From Gnetum montanum (lineage: Eukaryota; Streptophyta; Gnetopsida; Gnetales; Gnetaceae), in the NCBI GenBank assembly GCA_015680685.1, contig MNCI01005009.1, positions 289,639 through 353,638 of the forward strand: a stretch of DNA of 64,000 nt, given 5' to 3'. Each line of letters opens with the position of its first letter. Position 1 is the stretch's first letter. Below are positions 48,380 to 61,057 of the stretch, piece after piece. The notes under the pieces were generated by a model that ran no database searches, was not told the origin of the DNA, and saw nothing but the letters and a program-made list of their open reading frames with translations. The position numbers were made by a program, and so were the translations under genes.

Positions 48380-48655
48380 GATTAAGGCCATGGTAGGTTG
48401 TGGTACCAGTTTTAGGCCTTGGCAAGCTACATGGTTACTACTTTTAGGCCCTTGTAGGCCATGTTGCTAGTTTAAAACCTCAACATACCATGTTTTTATT
48501 AGTTTTATGCCTTGGTAGGTTATGTTGTTATCAATTTTAGGCCTTGGCAAGCCATGTTGCTGGTTTAAAGCCTCGACAAGCCATGTTGTTACTAGTTTTA
48601 GGCCCCGGTAGGCCATGTTGCTAGTTTAAGGCCTCAACAGACCATTTTAGAGTAG
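48380..48655. repeat. GGCC-rich short tandem repeat (site 1)
   Basis: About eight units of 30-40 bases around GTTTTAGGCCTTGGTAGGCCATGTTGCTA. The same unit recurs at 52340-52450 and 61505-61750. It lies directly after the integrase end of the minus-strand Tat-like pol. Confidence 0.8.
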
Positions 48656-48679
48656 GCTCACTTATTGATGACTATTGAC

Positions 48680-51600
48680 TACAAGTAATATGGATTCATA
48701 TAGGAATGATTAACTAGATTGGCTCATCCACATCAATTATCCTGAATGCTCTATTACCATAGGCTTTGGTGACCAAGAAAGGCCCTTCCCAATTGGCTAA
48801 GAATTTATCCTCATGCTTGTAGATAGCTTTGAGGACCAAGACACCCTCCTTGATCTTACACTTGGTCAAGTTATGGTGATGTTTTCACTTCTTCCTCTCT
48901 TGATAGCATTCATTGTGAGCAAGCGCTTGCATACATTATTTCTCTAGTGAGTCTAGGGCCACTATCTACAACTCCTTATTTTGCTCATTGTTGATGAAGT
49001 TAGTTAAGACTACTCAAAGTGTTAACACCTGTAATTCAAGAGGTAAAATAGCTTTAGAACCATAAACCAAGCTATAAGGGGTTACTCTAGTTGTTATACG
49101 ATGAGTTGTTCTGTAAGCCCATAGCACATGGACAAGCCACTCATGTCATTTATGTCTACTATTATCAAGCATCTTCTTCAATAAATTGATAATGACCTTA
49201 TTGCTTGCTTTTACTTGTCCATTGGCCTAAGGATAATAAGGCAATGAGAAAGAATGGTTAATTATCAAGTTGTCATAGAATTCTTTCATTTTGTGGCTAC
49301 TAAATTATGGTCCATTATCTATAACTATGGTCATGGGTATACCAAAATGGGCTACAATGTTATCTAAGATAAATTTGCAAAACTTGTTTAGATGTTGTCT
49401 TCCTTAAGGAAATAGCCTCAACCTACTTCATAAAGTATTCAATTATAGTGATGATGAAGCTATGATCTATGGAGGACATGGGTATTATAGGTCTTATGAT
49501 ATCTAGCCCCCATCATTGAAATGGCCAAGTATCTAAGTAGTATGTAACTTTGTTGGTGGCACATGTATCAGGTCACTATGTTGTTGGCATGTGTCACAAT
49601 GCTTAACCTTTTGCATGTAGTCACTTTTCATATGGGGCTAGTATTAACTTGATTGCCTAATTTTGGTAGCCATGGCTCTTGGTCCTATATGTCCTCCACA
49701 AACACCCTCATGAACCTCCTCTGGGATAGTTCAACCTTTGATTTTAATCAAGCACTTTAGTAATATACCATCATAGGATCATCGACATAAATTGTTATCA
49801 CGTATGATGACATGTTTCTTGAATCTTTTTCGTATAAATTCCTTTTGGGCAACAATCAAGACCCTTGCAAATACTCATCATGCATAAAGTAAAATTTGAT
49901 ATCATCATACCATTCCCTAATAGGAGTTGATAGCTATAAATACATCTTTAGTGTTCTACATGATGGGAACAACACAGTCCATATTTAAGGTGGAAAACCT
50001 ATTAAACACATCTGGCATCACACTAAGAGCTAATGTAGCAATTGCATCGACTATGGCATTCTCATTCCTAGGTACATGTTGAATATCAACATATGAAGAT
50101 TATTGTAACAATTGTTTCCCTATATCATAATATGGTTATATGTGTTTGGATTTACATGCATAGACTTCCATTATTTGGTTAACCACAAGTTGAAAATCAC
50201 CTTTAATCGCTAAGTGTATAATTCCTAAGTCATGAGCTACCATCGTTCCCTTGATCAAACCCCCATACTCTGCTATGTTGTTGGTACACAAGAACTCAAA
50301 ATGAGGTGAAAAGTTGGATTTGACCAAATGAAAATGTTATGATGGTAGCAGCACTAGCCCCATGGGCAATTGAAGCTCTATCAAAGTGCATGACTACCTC
50401 ATAAGCCTCACGTACTTGGCTAATAGTATTAATATGCTCATTAGAGAACTCAAGATCTATGCCTGCTTGGTCATCATAGGTGAAACTATGAGTTTTACAA
50501 CTATAGCTTGACCTTTTATTAAGGATTAAGAGACATAGTGAAGGTCAAACTCTATAGTTATGGCTTTTCATCATACTATGCAGCTACTCTTATGGATATT
50601 GGTTATTATGACTCTAAGCATGTTATATTTATAAATGACATTGACTTGGCTTCTAAAGAGGTAGTGTCTTCACTTCTTTAATGAGAAGACTAGTTCTAGG
50701 AAATACTTCTTCACTTTGATGTATCAGGTTTCGTGCGCAACTAATGCATAGCTTAGATAGTATACTAGCATTTTTGCTCCATCATCTCATTTCTGACAAA
50801 GTAGAGAGGTAATGGATGTGTTAAAGATAGATAGGTAGATGTAAAAAGGTCTACCCTCTTACAGAGGATAGACTATTGGTAGTTGTGTCAACTCTTGCTT
50901 AAGGTTTTCAAAGGTCTCTTGCCATTGAGTTGTCCACTCATAGTGAACCCTTTTCTTAAGCAAGTATTGCATGGGTTGTAACTTATCTATAGGCCTAGTG
51001 ATAAACATATGAATAAATTATAATCTACCTTGTAGTCCTTGAAGCTCCTTAAGGTTGGTAGGTGTTACTAATTTGGATATGGTCTTAACCTTATCAAGAC
51101 CAACACATATCCCTACTTCAAATACTACAAAGCCAAGCATCTTGCTAGTCTTGATACCAAAGACACACTGCTTAGGGTTGAGCCTAAGCTCATCTTTGAA
51201 GCATCATTTAAGCAAAAGATCTAGGTCATTAGCATGATCATTATCCTCTTTGGACTTAATGGCTATGTCATCTATGTAATCATTAAACAAACCTAGCATG
51301 TAATCATTGAAGATATAGGTCATGGCTCATTGATAGATTTCTCCTGCATTCTTAAGGCCAAAGGACATTAGTGTATAGCAAAAGGTCCTCCAAGGGGAGA
51401 TGAAGGTTTTTGATGCTTTGGGTTGATCCTCATTTGGTTGTATCACGAGAACCCATCCATAAAGGATAATAAGGGAAGCCCAGCTATTGTATTGATGAGT
51501 TGATTAATAGCAGGTAATGGGAAGTCATCCTTAATAGTTTCTTTATTTAGGTCTAAGAAATTAATGCAAATACATATATTCTCATTTTTCCTAGGAACTA

Positions 51601-52140
51601 CCACTATGTTGGAAACCCATTTTGCATAGTCAACAACCCTAATGAAACAAGCTTGGTAGAGTTTTGAGATTTCATCACGAACTACCAAGGCTAAATTAGG
51701 TCTTATCTTATGTAATTTTTACTTAACTAGTCTAATGTTATGATCTAGTATGATGTTATGTTGTACTAAGCCTAGGTCTAGGCTTGACATATCTTCGTAT
51801 GACTAGGCAAAGACCTTAATTTTTCCTTGTAGGACCTTAGTGATGTCTTGCACCTATTGAGGTTCCAATGAGGAACTTAGTTTAAGCATTTTCTCCTTAT
51901 CACTGTGTGTCATGTTGGAAACCTCAACTAGAGATTCTTCAATTATGTCATCCACCTCTAAGTCAAGGGTTTTGACTAGGTTTTTAGGCCACTCTAGAGG
52001 TTTTTCTATTGAGGCTATGCAGTCAACAAGGCTCTCAAGCTTAAGATCTATGCAATTAGGGTCAATATACTATTTTACATCACCACGATGTCCATTTAGG
52101 TTCAAAGGTAGACTTATCAACTCCCAAGTACTCATACTTT
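48680..52140 (-). pseudogene. Tat-like Gypsy pol remnant: RT, RNase H, second RNase H, integrase
   Basis: Best-preserved pol in the window, on the minus strand. The pre-RT segment and RT run from about 52140: VVRDEISKLYQACFIRVV (open frame 51688-51443), DLNKETIKDDFPLP, LLSFMDGFS, then the box YIDD at 51278-51267. The first RNase H/connection lies at about 50950-50550. A second RNase H, at 50327-50136 with NNIAEYGGLIKGTMVAHDLG and GDFQLVVNQI, is the hallmark of the Tat lineage. Integrase: His-His-Cys-Cys region at about 49730-49580 (HEGVCGGHIG, then CDTCQQH), core with DNGPQFSS-type text at about 49310 and ANGQVKASN at about 49230-49206, where the catalytic Glu is Lys. The C-terminal domain ends at about 48680. 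Stops are few. Confidence 0.9.
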
Positions 52141-52339
52141 GATCATGGATGTCAACCAAAAGCATATTAAGTGACACCTAGGTAAAGAAAAATTAACAAA
52201 TCATGCTTTTAATGCTATAAAATCATGCGAATATGTTCTATTATAGTGCAAATAAGATCATCCAAGGCTATAAAGCAAGCAAACAAAGTGAAATAATAGC
52301 CAAATAAAGGTAAAACAAGGTAAAATGCAAGAAATAAGG

Positions 52340-52450
52340 CTAAAATGGCCCACCAAGGCCATGGTTTTGCCAATTCTAGGTTTTGACAAGTCATGATGCC
52401 AATTTAAGGCCATAGCATGCCAAGGTCACATGGTGCCAAATAGTGGTCAA
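52340..52450. repeat. GGCC-rich short repeat (site 2)
   Basis: Two to three degenerate units (CACCAAGGCCATGGTTTTGCCA and following) related to 48380-48655 and 61505-61750. They stand just upstream of the RT block, read on the minus strand. Confidence 0.6.
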
Positions 52451-52779
52451 GGAAGGCCAAACCCCACTATTTGATACCAATTAGAGGCTAAAAAAAGGCA
52501 AATAAAATAGATAAAGGAAGTATAAGGCTATGTAAAGGCTACAAGAAGGTCATAAGATTCAACAATGCAACATAAGGTAAAAAGCAAGTTGAAACATCAA
52601 GCAATGAATGATACCTATGGTTAAAATTGGATAATATAGGTCAAAAGAGGGTTTCGTTTTGCCAGTTTTAGGTCTTATTTGGCCATGGTTTAGGGATATT
52701 GGGCTATTAGATGGGTTTGGACATCAATCAAGGTTGTTTCTAGGTTATTTGGACCTAAAAAATAAGAGTTTTGGAGCTT

Positions 52780-54715
52780 CTACATTGATACCCCTTTACT
52801 TCTATGCTAAGCCCCACCTCCAAGGGGTGTGCCAATGTGGAAAACTCTAAGGGGCTAATTTTTGATGAATTTTGACTAGTCTTGTCCATGCATGTGCATT
52901 CCTGGGGTTGTCAATGCTACTAGGCATTACCCAAGGTTGAAACTTGTTGATTTTAAGGTTAGTTTATTGATTTTTTATGTTACCCCCCTTTGTTTCCAAA
53001 CTGAGCCCCCCTCTAGGGGGTGTGTCAACATGGATGACTCTAAGGGGTTGATTTTTGATGAATTTTAATCAATCTTGAACATGCATGTGCATTCCTAGGG
53101 TTGCCAATGCTACTGGGTATCACCCAAGGTTAACATTTGTCAGTTTAAAGGTCATTTTATTGATTTTTTATGTTACTCACTTACTTCCATGCTGAGTGCA
53201 CCCCCCCCCCTCCCCCCCCCCCCCCAACTTCCAAGGGGTTTTTTAGTGTGGAGGACTCCAAGGGATTGAATTTTGATCAATTTTGGGCATGCATGTACAT
53301 TCTTGGGGTTACCGAAGCTACTGGACACTTCCCAAGATCAAAAGTTGTTAGTTTGAAGGCTTTTAAATATTTTTTTAGGGTTAACCCCTTATTTTCATAC
53401 TAAGCTCCCCTACAAGGGGTATGTTAGCATGGAGGATCCCAAGGGGCTAATTTTTGACAAATTTTGTTCAACTTTGAGCATGCATGTGCATTCTCGGGAT
53501 TACCAAACACTACCTAGGATCAAACATTGCTAGTTTTAAGGCATTTAAGTTAACTTTTGAAGTTACCCCCTTGTTTTCATGCTAAGTGCACCCCCAAACA
53601 CCTCCCCTCCCTACCTCTAGGGGGTATGTCAATGTGGAGGATTCCAAGGGGCTAATTTATAACAAATTTTGATCAGTTTTGGGCATGCATGTGCACTCCT
53701 AGGATTACTGAAGCTACCAAACACTACCCAAGATGAAAAGTTGTTATTTTTAAGGCTTTTAAGTTAATTTTTGGATTTACCCCCTTGTTTCTATGCTAAG
53801 CCCCCCTCCCCCTCCCTCCAAAGGGGTATGTCAGTGTGGAGGATCCCAAGGGATTATTTTTTGATAAATTTTGATTAGTTTTCCACATGCATGTGCATTC
53901 TTGGGGTTACCAAAGCTTCTTGACACTACCCAAGATTAAAAGTTGTTAATTTTAAGGCTTTTAAGTATGTTTTTCGGGTTACCCCCTTGCTTCCACGTTG
54001 AGCCCCGTCCTCCAGGGGGTATGTCAACATGGAGGATCCCAAGGGACTAATGTTTAACAAAGTTTGATTAGTTTTGGACATGCATGTGCATTCTCAGGGC
54101 TACCAAAGCTACTAGACACCACCCAAGGTCAAACTTTGTTAGTTTTAAGGCTTTTAAATTAATTTTTGGAGTTACCCTTTTATTTCAATGTTGAGATACA
54201 CCTCCATGGGGGTATGTCAATGTGGAGGATCCCTAGGGGATAATTGTTAACAAATATTAATTAGTTTTGGGGATGCATGTGCATTCCCAAGGTCATTGGA
54301 GCCATTGAATATTGCCCAAGATCAAAATTTATCAGTTTTAAGGCTTTAAAATATGTTTTTTGGGTTACTCAAGCTATCAAACACTACCCAGGGACAAAAT
54401 TTATCATTTTAAGGCTTTTAAGTTAATTTTTGAAGTTACTCCCTTGTTTTCATCTTGAGCCACTACACCCACCCCCCCCCCCCCCCCCCCTCCCCCCCTC
54501 GATGGGGGGATGTCAATGTGGAGGATCCCAAGCGATTGATTTTTTGAAAAATTTTGATCAATTTTGGGCATGCATGTGCATTCCCAAGGTTATTGGAGTT
54601 GTTAGACACTACCCAAGATCAAAACTTGTTAATTTTAAGGTCATTTTATTGAGTTTTTTTATGTTACCCCCTTACTTCCACATTAAGCACACACCCCCTC
54701 CATGGGGGGTAAGCT
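52780..54715. repeat. Tandem array of ~195-bp units
   Basis: About ten head-to-tail units. Starts with GTTACCCCCTTNNTTCCATG are near 52785, 52979, 53170, 53380, 53561, 53777, 53979, 54172, 54365 (shortened), 54437 and 54663. Spacing is 181-226 bases apart from the short one. Each unit has a C-rich block facing GGGGGTATGTCAATGTGGAG, then GATCCCAAGGGG, then GCATGCATGTGCATTC, then ACACTACCCAAG, and a T-rich end. Length differences come mostly from the C-runs. Open frames inside (53170-53403, 54430-54717) are by-products of the repeat. Confidence 0.88.
53201..53225. repeat. C-run in the array
   Basis: Twenty-four C in 25 bases, broken by one T at 53211. It is an expansion of the C-rich block of one unit. 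A second such run is at 54472-54498, a 19-base G-run at 54867-54885 and a 16-base C-run at 55631-55646. Confidence 0.9.
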
Positions 54716-55920
54716 AGAAGGTAAGAATCAAAGGGGGTTATCAACTACCAAAGGTCACAAAGGAGCAACAAGGCTCTCAATGCAAGAACTATGGTCACTA
54801 GAGGTTGGGGAAGAGGATTTTTTTTTACCCCCCTAAATCCCCCTGTTGGCCCACACATGGTGGGAAGGGGGGGGGGGGGGGGGGGATTCGCCAACATGGG
54901 TTATGATATAAAGTTGCAAGTTGGCTTGTTTGAATGTAAGAGATAGGTTATTGTAGGATGTACAAGAGTATAATGGTCCATCATGGTAACTAGGTGGTTA
55001 ATTTATGGAATTTTGTACCACCTTCCATCTATCCATGCTAGGGTCAAGGTTCTTAGCATGGATGAGGCCTTCCCCTACTATGAAACCACAAAATCAAAAG
55101 GTTTTGACCACTTTCAACTAGGTTTTCCAAGGTCTAGGGGTTGTCAAGAGTGATTGGATAAGATCTTGGTTATGTGGGCTCCTTTTAGGGGGTCAGATTT
55201 GGGTGTGACGTGTAATGGGGGGTATGAATTGGGATTACCTACTTTGTTCCATATTAAACCACCTCCCCCCCAAGGGGGTAAGCCAAGGGTACACCCAAAG
55301 TGACTATTTGCAACAAATTTTGACCCCTTTCTAGAGCCTGGGATTAAATAATGCAAGTTGTAACTACTAAAAATGGCAAGAAAGTTAGCTTTTTATGGTT
55401 TTGAAGGGTGGAAGGCATGCATCCTTATTGAGTATGATATCCCTAATGTGGATGCATGGATGTTAAGGCTTGGGAATGGTTCTATGTGTTAAAGGGGTCA
55501 AAACCCCAATGTTGACATAGTTACTAATCCAAAAAGTAGCATGTGTGAGGACACAAGGTAGGGCCCATGGTTTTAAAAATTTAAAACATAAAAAATTAAG
55601 AAAAAACAAAGGTAGTTTCTATTTTCCCTACCCCCCCCCCCCCCCCAAAACTTCCGTGTATGTGGAGTTGCCATACATAAAATTAGCAAGTAGGGGTTTG
55701 AAGAGGAAATGTTGGGTTTTATGGATTTTTAATGCCAAAACCTATATAAACTCATCACAAACAATCATTCTATTAGTCAACGTAGTGGAGGAAAGCCTTA
55801 GCATCCATAGTCGCTGCAAATCTTGACAATATTTAGCATTGAAGCTCTACATCCTTCTCTTGGCTAGTGTTGAGGCTCTAATTCCTTCAGATTTTAATTG
55901 TTCTCTCAACATTGAGCATC
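54716..55920. other. Spacer between the tandem array and the multi-exon unit
   Basis: Contains decayed single pieces related to the array (CCACCTCCCCCCCAAGGGGG at about 55260) and the G-run and C-run listed above. The open frames at 55144-55356 (minus) and 55545-55826 (plus) show no motif, and the second spans the C-run. I see no real gene here. The promoter of the downstream unit could lie at its right end, but no TATA box was convincing. Confidence 0.45.
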
Positions 55921-58900
55921 ATCATGAAAAAAAGCATCAAGAACCCACATATCCAAGAATTAGATGAGGCTACCAAAAGTATCTCCACCTTTCCTAAGGT
56001 CGTTTCCATCCAAGGAACCTCCTCATCAATTTCAAGGTAGGTCATTCTTTACCTTTTTCATAATGTTCTAGCTATTTTTGTTGTTCTTCCTAGCTAGTAA
56101 TAGGTCATTTTTCTCAAATCTATTCAAAAGGAGTCAATAAAATTGGATTCTAGCAAAATCCCACATCATGTTTTGGCCATTTTCATGTGAATCTAGAGTT
56201 ATTTTTCTATTTTCACCTTGGTAAATAAGATTTTTAAAATTAGGCTTGCTTTTTCATGTGCTTTTTCTAAAAATCTCATGTTGAGGGTTTTTTTTCTTAG
56301 ATCTAGGGTCAAGGACTCATTAAAACTAAATTCTAATGGCATCCTGCCCCCTTATGTTAGTATTCTTTATGATGGGTTGATGTTGGTTTGGTGATTTTGG
56401 CTATAATCTATAGCTACATAATATCAAATTTGTGTTTTTTTATGCTTTTTGTTTCAAAAAGGCAACTTATGTTGTGTATTATTTATTAGAAAAATGGCTA
56501 ATTTTTTCAAAATTTAATATTTTGGGTTTTTATTATTGTGTTTAATATTTGTAATTTCTATGATCTTGTTTAATTTGGAGTTATATTGATCAAGTTATGG
56601 CTATTTAAGTTTGGTTGTGCAAATAAAGGTTTATGCCATTTTTCAAATTTTTATCCATATTAATGAGTTTTTTCTAAAATTTTCAGTAGCTTTTTGAATT
56701 TTTATTGAGTATGGATGTGTGGGGCTTGATTCAAGCTTTCAAATAGTGGTAAAATCACTCCATTTAGAGCTTGAATGAATTTTTAGTGAATTTTTTCCTA
56801 ACCTTGTGCAAAAGGAGGTTGATGGTGACAGTTATAGTTTTGCAATTCTTGGCTATGTTTTGTGCATGGTTAAATTTTTTTTGGTTAAAATTGTCATGAG
56901 CAAAAAGTTCATGATTTTAGGATTCCTTCCATGGTGGAATCATTGAAATTGGGGCTAAGATGAATGTTTTATGAATTTTGTGACAAGGTTGTGTTAATTG
57001 GTCTAAATTTAGTTGTAGCACTTTACCCCATTGAGGATGGCTGTGGTTGTCATAGTTGGAATTGTCAACCTCCATGCTCTTAGGGATTTTCTTTTGTAAC
57101 TTATGCTGGAAATTTTGCTTTTTTTGTGTATTTTTTGAAGAAAAAATGTTTTAATATTTTTAATATGAGTTTTATTTATGTCTATTATGTCCACTTTTTC
57201 TATGTTTTAATGCTTTTTTCTAAATACATGTTTTGAGCTAAGGCATAATTTGAGTTGTGATATTTTGGTTATAATAACTTTGGCTATGATGTCCAATCTA
57301 GGAAAGGTTGTAATGAGATATTTATTTTATGTGAATTTTCTTAAGAAAATTTGAATCAATGTCCTAGAGCTTTTTATGGAAGCTAATTTCACCCCCGACT
57401 AGGATGTGTAAAATATGTTAAGAAATTCGAAGTGTTGAAATGTTGTGTTAATGCTGTTTTTTATACTTTCCCCTTATAGGGTTTCTCTGAAGCCAGTGCT
57501 CATTGTGGTTGAGCTTGTAGGCATTCTTTGCTACCTTGGTCAAAATATGGACCACACCCCTCTTCCTGACTTATCATTGGAGACAATGTTAGCATGGTTT
57601 CGGCTAGGGGAAAAGGATTTCCTTGCCTATCTTCTCCAGCACTTTAGTGTGATGATGTGATCACACTTGTTTGAGGAGGTGACCATAATCATCATGGAGA
57701 ATTTACTACTTGGATCTACATCTTTGATTACTTAGTTTATAACCAATGGACTAGAGACCTGAGTAACAAGAGAGCTAGTGGATTTCATCAAGCCATGGTA
57801 CTTTCAAGTATCTAGACCATGCCAGAGTATTCAAAATACAACATGAATAATACTTTGATGGTGGTGTAGAGAGTCCACTCTTTGTTCCAAAATCCTCTAG
57901 GAATTATGTACCAATTACAAGGGCAAGCATGGCTATTAGAGGTTTTAATATTTTGGTCCTCTCTCTACTAACTTGTTGGTTTCACACATATCTTGTAGGT
58001 ACAAGTTCAATGATCAAGGCTTGATCAAGAATGATCAAACTATGGTGGTAGCCCATACCACATTGAATGAATTCACCAAGGACCCCAAGATTAGATATGT
58101 TGTTTTTGAATAGCTAAGAGTGGAGTTTGATGAATAACCAACTAGATTTGACCTTATTTACAAGAAGTGTGTGGCTGCCAAAATAGCACACAGCTGGTGG
58201 GTAGGACCTCCACATAAGCCTCTCCAAGTAAGAAGACAAAGAGTGATAAATCAAGTATATTTTCATGTTAAAGGTTTTATGGTTACTTAGGATCTAATTT
58301 TCTTATGGCTAAAACATAGTTGTATTGATGCCAAACACTTCTCTTTTGCTTACCGGGCCTTCCACTTTTGTAGATGTTATCATACCCCTCACTGAACATT
58401 CTATGAAGAATCTCATGCTAAAGTTAGTGACGTGGTTCTAGCACAGGAATGGTTAAGGGAGACTACATCTAAATACATTCAAGCAAACATTGCTCATGTA
58501 GGTTTTCTTGATATCTTAATGGTGCACAACTCTATCATCCCTTTTGCAGAGATGCTAAACATCCTCAATTCTTTTGATGAAAAAGCCAATGTGTTCCACA
58601 CCATAATACGAGTATGATCCATTGCTATTGTCATTAGTGCATCTACCTTCCATGACTTATTTGGTGTTCTTGCTAATGAGATGATAATTGGCACCAAGCT
58701 TATGAAAGAGGTAGGCCATCATGCAAAGGTTGAGAAATGGCTTGGTGCTACCAAGGCCACTCCAGTCTTACTTGTGGTAGCTTTATGAACCCTAACACAA
58801 AAGAGTCTTATCCCTTTTTCAGATCTAGGGTATTTCCTAAATTATTTTCATAAAAGAATATGATTGGCATTGCATAGGGATGGACCTTCAAGAAAGTTAT

Positions 58901-59507
58901 GACAAAGGCAACTCGTTTTAACTAGGCTACTTCCTTGGCTATGAGCCTCAAAGAGGAAATCCTCAAAATCTGTATGACTCTTTCACAATAGTCCACATGC
59001 ATCATGCATTTTTTGCAAGCTATTTGAAGAGGTTTGCAAAATTTTTAGTTGTGAAGAGAGATGGATTGTGGATGTGCTAGGATCCATGACAACTCTCTAG
59101 GTCTTGGATAAAGAATCTTTATCCAACCATGATGGCCTAGAACCCATTGGAGGGAATGGAAGATTCACTATATGTGACCACCAAGGATCTTGATGTCAGT
59201 TGGTGTGTATCCCCTAACAACATAGGGGAGGCACCTCTTACATTTCCAACAACATCAAGAGGGCTCAACGATTATGTGCTAAAGAAAATGGAGTAGCTAG
59301 GGCTAATCTAAAGAGGCCCACAAAGGAAACACCACTAGTAGTAGATCCACCCTCCAAGAAAATGATTTTCTTCAATATTCCACACTTGGATCAGGTAGTC
59401 ATAGGTATACTTCTACTATGTTTTCTTCTTCTTTTTTGGCTATGTTTTTTCTTATGTTTCATTATATGGCTATTCATGTTAATTTATCTAATAGTTTATG
59501 GCTACAG

Positions 59508-59782
59508 ATCAATGATGGAACCTACTAGCCCAAGTTGCCTTTGTAGAAGAAGAACAAAGATAAGCAAAGGAGGCACACAAACACACTGAAGAGGCACTGA
59601 AGAGGAAGAGTAGAAGTGTAGGGCTATGGTAGAGGAAGAACAAAGGTAGGCAAAGGAGGCACTCTTGCAACAAGATATGGATGATCTTGATTCCTTGTCC
59701 AGTGGATCACTACCTTGGGAGTCTCCAATCAAAATTCCCAATGGTAATGAAGATGATCATGAGAATGAAGTGGAGAGCACAG
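59508..59782 (+). pseudogene. Exon with duplicated VEEEQR-AKEA segment
   Basis: Within the multi-exon unit. The reading has two copies of an 11-residue Glu/Gln/Lys/Ala-rich heptad-like segment about 35 codons apart, at about 59530 and 59623, followed by the acidic DMDDLDSLSSGS and NEDDHENEVEST. Acceptor GGCTACAG at 59507 and donor CAG/GTATGC at 59782 frame it. The next intron, 59783-59871, is only 89 bases and ends TTATTGTAG. The small introns and repeated coiled-coil segment are typical of a genuine spliced gene, not of noise. Confidence 0.5.
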
Positions 59783-61057
59783 GTATGCTTATGCTCTACT
59801 TGTTATTTCCTAATGATTGATTTTGGTTTTTGAAGTTCTTACTTATCCAATAATTTTCATGCTTATTGTAGTTCCTGAGCTAGCAACAAAGGCCCTTGTA
59901 TCCAAGTTTCACATGAAACCATGGGTAGAGGTCTCAGACAAGATAGAATTCATGCATAGGTTGGTAAATGACATCATTAGTTGGTTGCAACAGGTTACAC
60001 CTGAAATTAGTAAGAACCATGTTTTGATATGCCTTAGTCATTTTGCTATGAGATGTATTTTATGCTACCACTATATTGTATATTGAGTTTAGAATTATTA
60101 TTATTTTTATTTATTTTTTTCAGTGCCATCAGTCACATGGGATTTGCCTCAAGACATGGAGTTTGATTTCTTGCCTAGACTTCCTTCTAACACCAAAAAT
60201 GTTCCCTTAAAGCTTTATGAAACTACTACTTATCTAGTAGTTTCATGTGCTAAAGCTTCATGGGAGATTCAAAGATCTAACAAATCCCTATGGAAGTAGC
60301 TTATGGCCTTGAAGAAGGAAAATAAAAGGTAAGCTGAGAGGATCTAGTATCTCAAGGAGTGTAAGGCCTTCGTAGATGCCAAAGTGAAGAACTTGAGGGT
60401 TTTACAAATCAAGGAGATCATGTGGGCCCACTACTAGCACACTATCCATGATAAGATTGCTCTTTCTTAGGAGTTGTATGAGCAACAAATGTATATGGAC
60501 TTAATCTCTCAAAAGGCACAAGATTGAAAAGATTATTGTGCTTGGGTCATGGAGTGGGGTAAGACCCAAAGGAACCACAACTACAAGTACAAGGTTGATT
60601 GAGTTGCCTATTTGAAATGGTTGAAGAAGGAGACAACTAAGTGATAAAAGAGAGAGATATTTATTCAAGGAATTTAGGCCAAGAGTACTTTCAACCTTTT
60701 TGAAAGCACTTTGATACTAGTTGAGTCTCTTACTCCAAAAATCACCATAGCTATAGATGAGGTTGCTACGGCTATAATCTCATGAGAGCCACCATCAAGG
60801 ATGGGTGTGGATAGAACCAACATCCTCACAGGCATCAATATAGGGGATGTTAACTAGGCTAATATGATAGAAGACCATATTCTCTAACATTTGAAAACTA
60901 ACCTTCATCATCTTCTACAAGAGCCAAATCCTCCACAAGTATGATGACCATTATGTTTTGTATTTTTTAAGCTTTAGTATGTGTTGTGTTCTACCAAGTT
61001 CATGTTACAATTTTGGTTATTATGGTCACTAACTAGCTGTGTGTTTCTATCTTATAG

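Noticed and set aside
53170-54717. Poly-Pro-containing open frames in the tandem array
   Set aside because: They are translations of C-runs and repeat units in arbitrary frames and recur with the repeat, not with coding constraint.
55545-55826. 93-residue open frame upstream of the multi-exon unit
   Set aside because: It is read straight through a 16-base C-run, which gives a poly-Pro stretch, and has no motif or link to the exons downstream.
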